Assembly (NCBI GenBank): GCA_000431075.1 | Contig: HF986874.1 | Coordinates: 1-5,279, forward strand | Origin: Firmicutes bacterium CAG:555 | GTDB taxonomy: Bacteria; Bacillota; Clostridia; Oscillospirales; Oscillospiraceae | DNA: 5,279 nt | Reading direction: 5' to 3' | Shown here: one piece after another, positions 5,249-5,279 of the stretch | Layout: every line of letters starts with the position of its first letter | Numbering within the stretch: the stretch's first letter is position 1 | Position numbers and translations under genes: made by a program | The notes under the pieces: model-generated | Database searches by the model: none | Told to the model about the DNA's origin: nothing | The model's input: only the letters and a program-made list of their open reading frames with translations

Positions 5249-5279
5249 AGGGCGAATTCAGATAAGGATAAATCGCCCT
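5249..5279 (+). terminator. Probable terminator after hexokinase, cut by the window edge
   Basis: AGGGCGA (5249-5255) and TCGCCCT (5273-5279) form a perfect 7-bp stem with a 17-nt loop, starting 25 nt after the hexokinase stop codon. A's precede the stem, suggesting matching T's just outside the window. The U-run itself cannot be seen, so this is a probable call only. Confidence 0.5.

Noticed and set aside
5235..5265. Possible second copy of the intergenic element (GAAAGGGCG followed by an A/CAG-like pattern)
   Set aside because: Only about 9 bases match exactly, the rest is near chance, and the sequence is cut by the window edge. It is better explained as a terminator stem.
1..5279. CRISPR array, insertion sequence, prophage or defence system
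   Set aside because: No regularly spaced repeats, transposase, integrase, toxin-antitoxin pair or nuclease motifs were seen. All confident genes are housekeeping or common membrane-stress types.

Overview
The window looks like ordinary chromosome from a low-oxygen Firmicute, most likely a clostridial gut-type bacterium (Oscillospiraceae/Ruminococcus-like). The evidence is strong GGAGG-type ribosome binding sites, a YerC-type TrpR-related regulator, a Hsp33 with Bacillus/Clostridium-style C-terminal cysteines, cysteine-rich cytoplasmic proteins, and a eukaryotic-type hexokinase of the sort seen in some Clostridia. The taxonomic guess is an inference from gene content, not a database result.

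Left part, read on the minus strand from about 2140 down to 8. A good sigma-A promoter (2108-2136) drives a tight three-gene operon: a YerC/TrpR-like DNA-binding protein (1769-2068), a class I SAM-dependent methyltransferase (1044-1772, ATGA overlap with the regulator) and the redox-regulated chaperone Hsp33, hslO (148-1029). I see no terminator after hslO. Seventeen bases beyond its stop codon a perfect-consensus promoter (TTGACA, 17 bp, TATAAT) starts a tRNA-Val(UAC) gene with encoded CCA (8-84).

Middle, 2069-2527. This 459-bp divergent intergenic region separates the two transcription directions. It holds the promoters of both operons and, between them, about 250 bp rich in inverted repeats (stems of 12 and 12 bp with one wobble each, and several short hairpins) with a 104-codon open frame on the minus strand that lacks a ribosome binding site. 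I cannot name this stretch. It is the least explained part of the window.

Right part, plus strand. An NfeD-like membrane protein (2528-2986) and an SPFH/stomatin-like protein (3002-3916) form the classic NfeD-stomatin pair, 15 nt apart, ended by a strong intrinsic terminator (3930-3958). Six bases after the U-tract begins a hexokinase of the eukaryotic HK family (3965-5224) with no visible Shine-Dalgarno. A likely second terminator begins at 5249 and is cut by the window edge.

I do not see a clearly new biological system. The best leads are the structured intergenic element, the unusual start of the hexokinase gene directly behind (or inside) a terminator, and the regulator-methyltransferase-Hsp33 operon.
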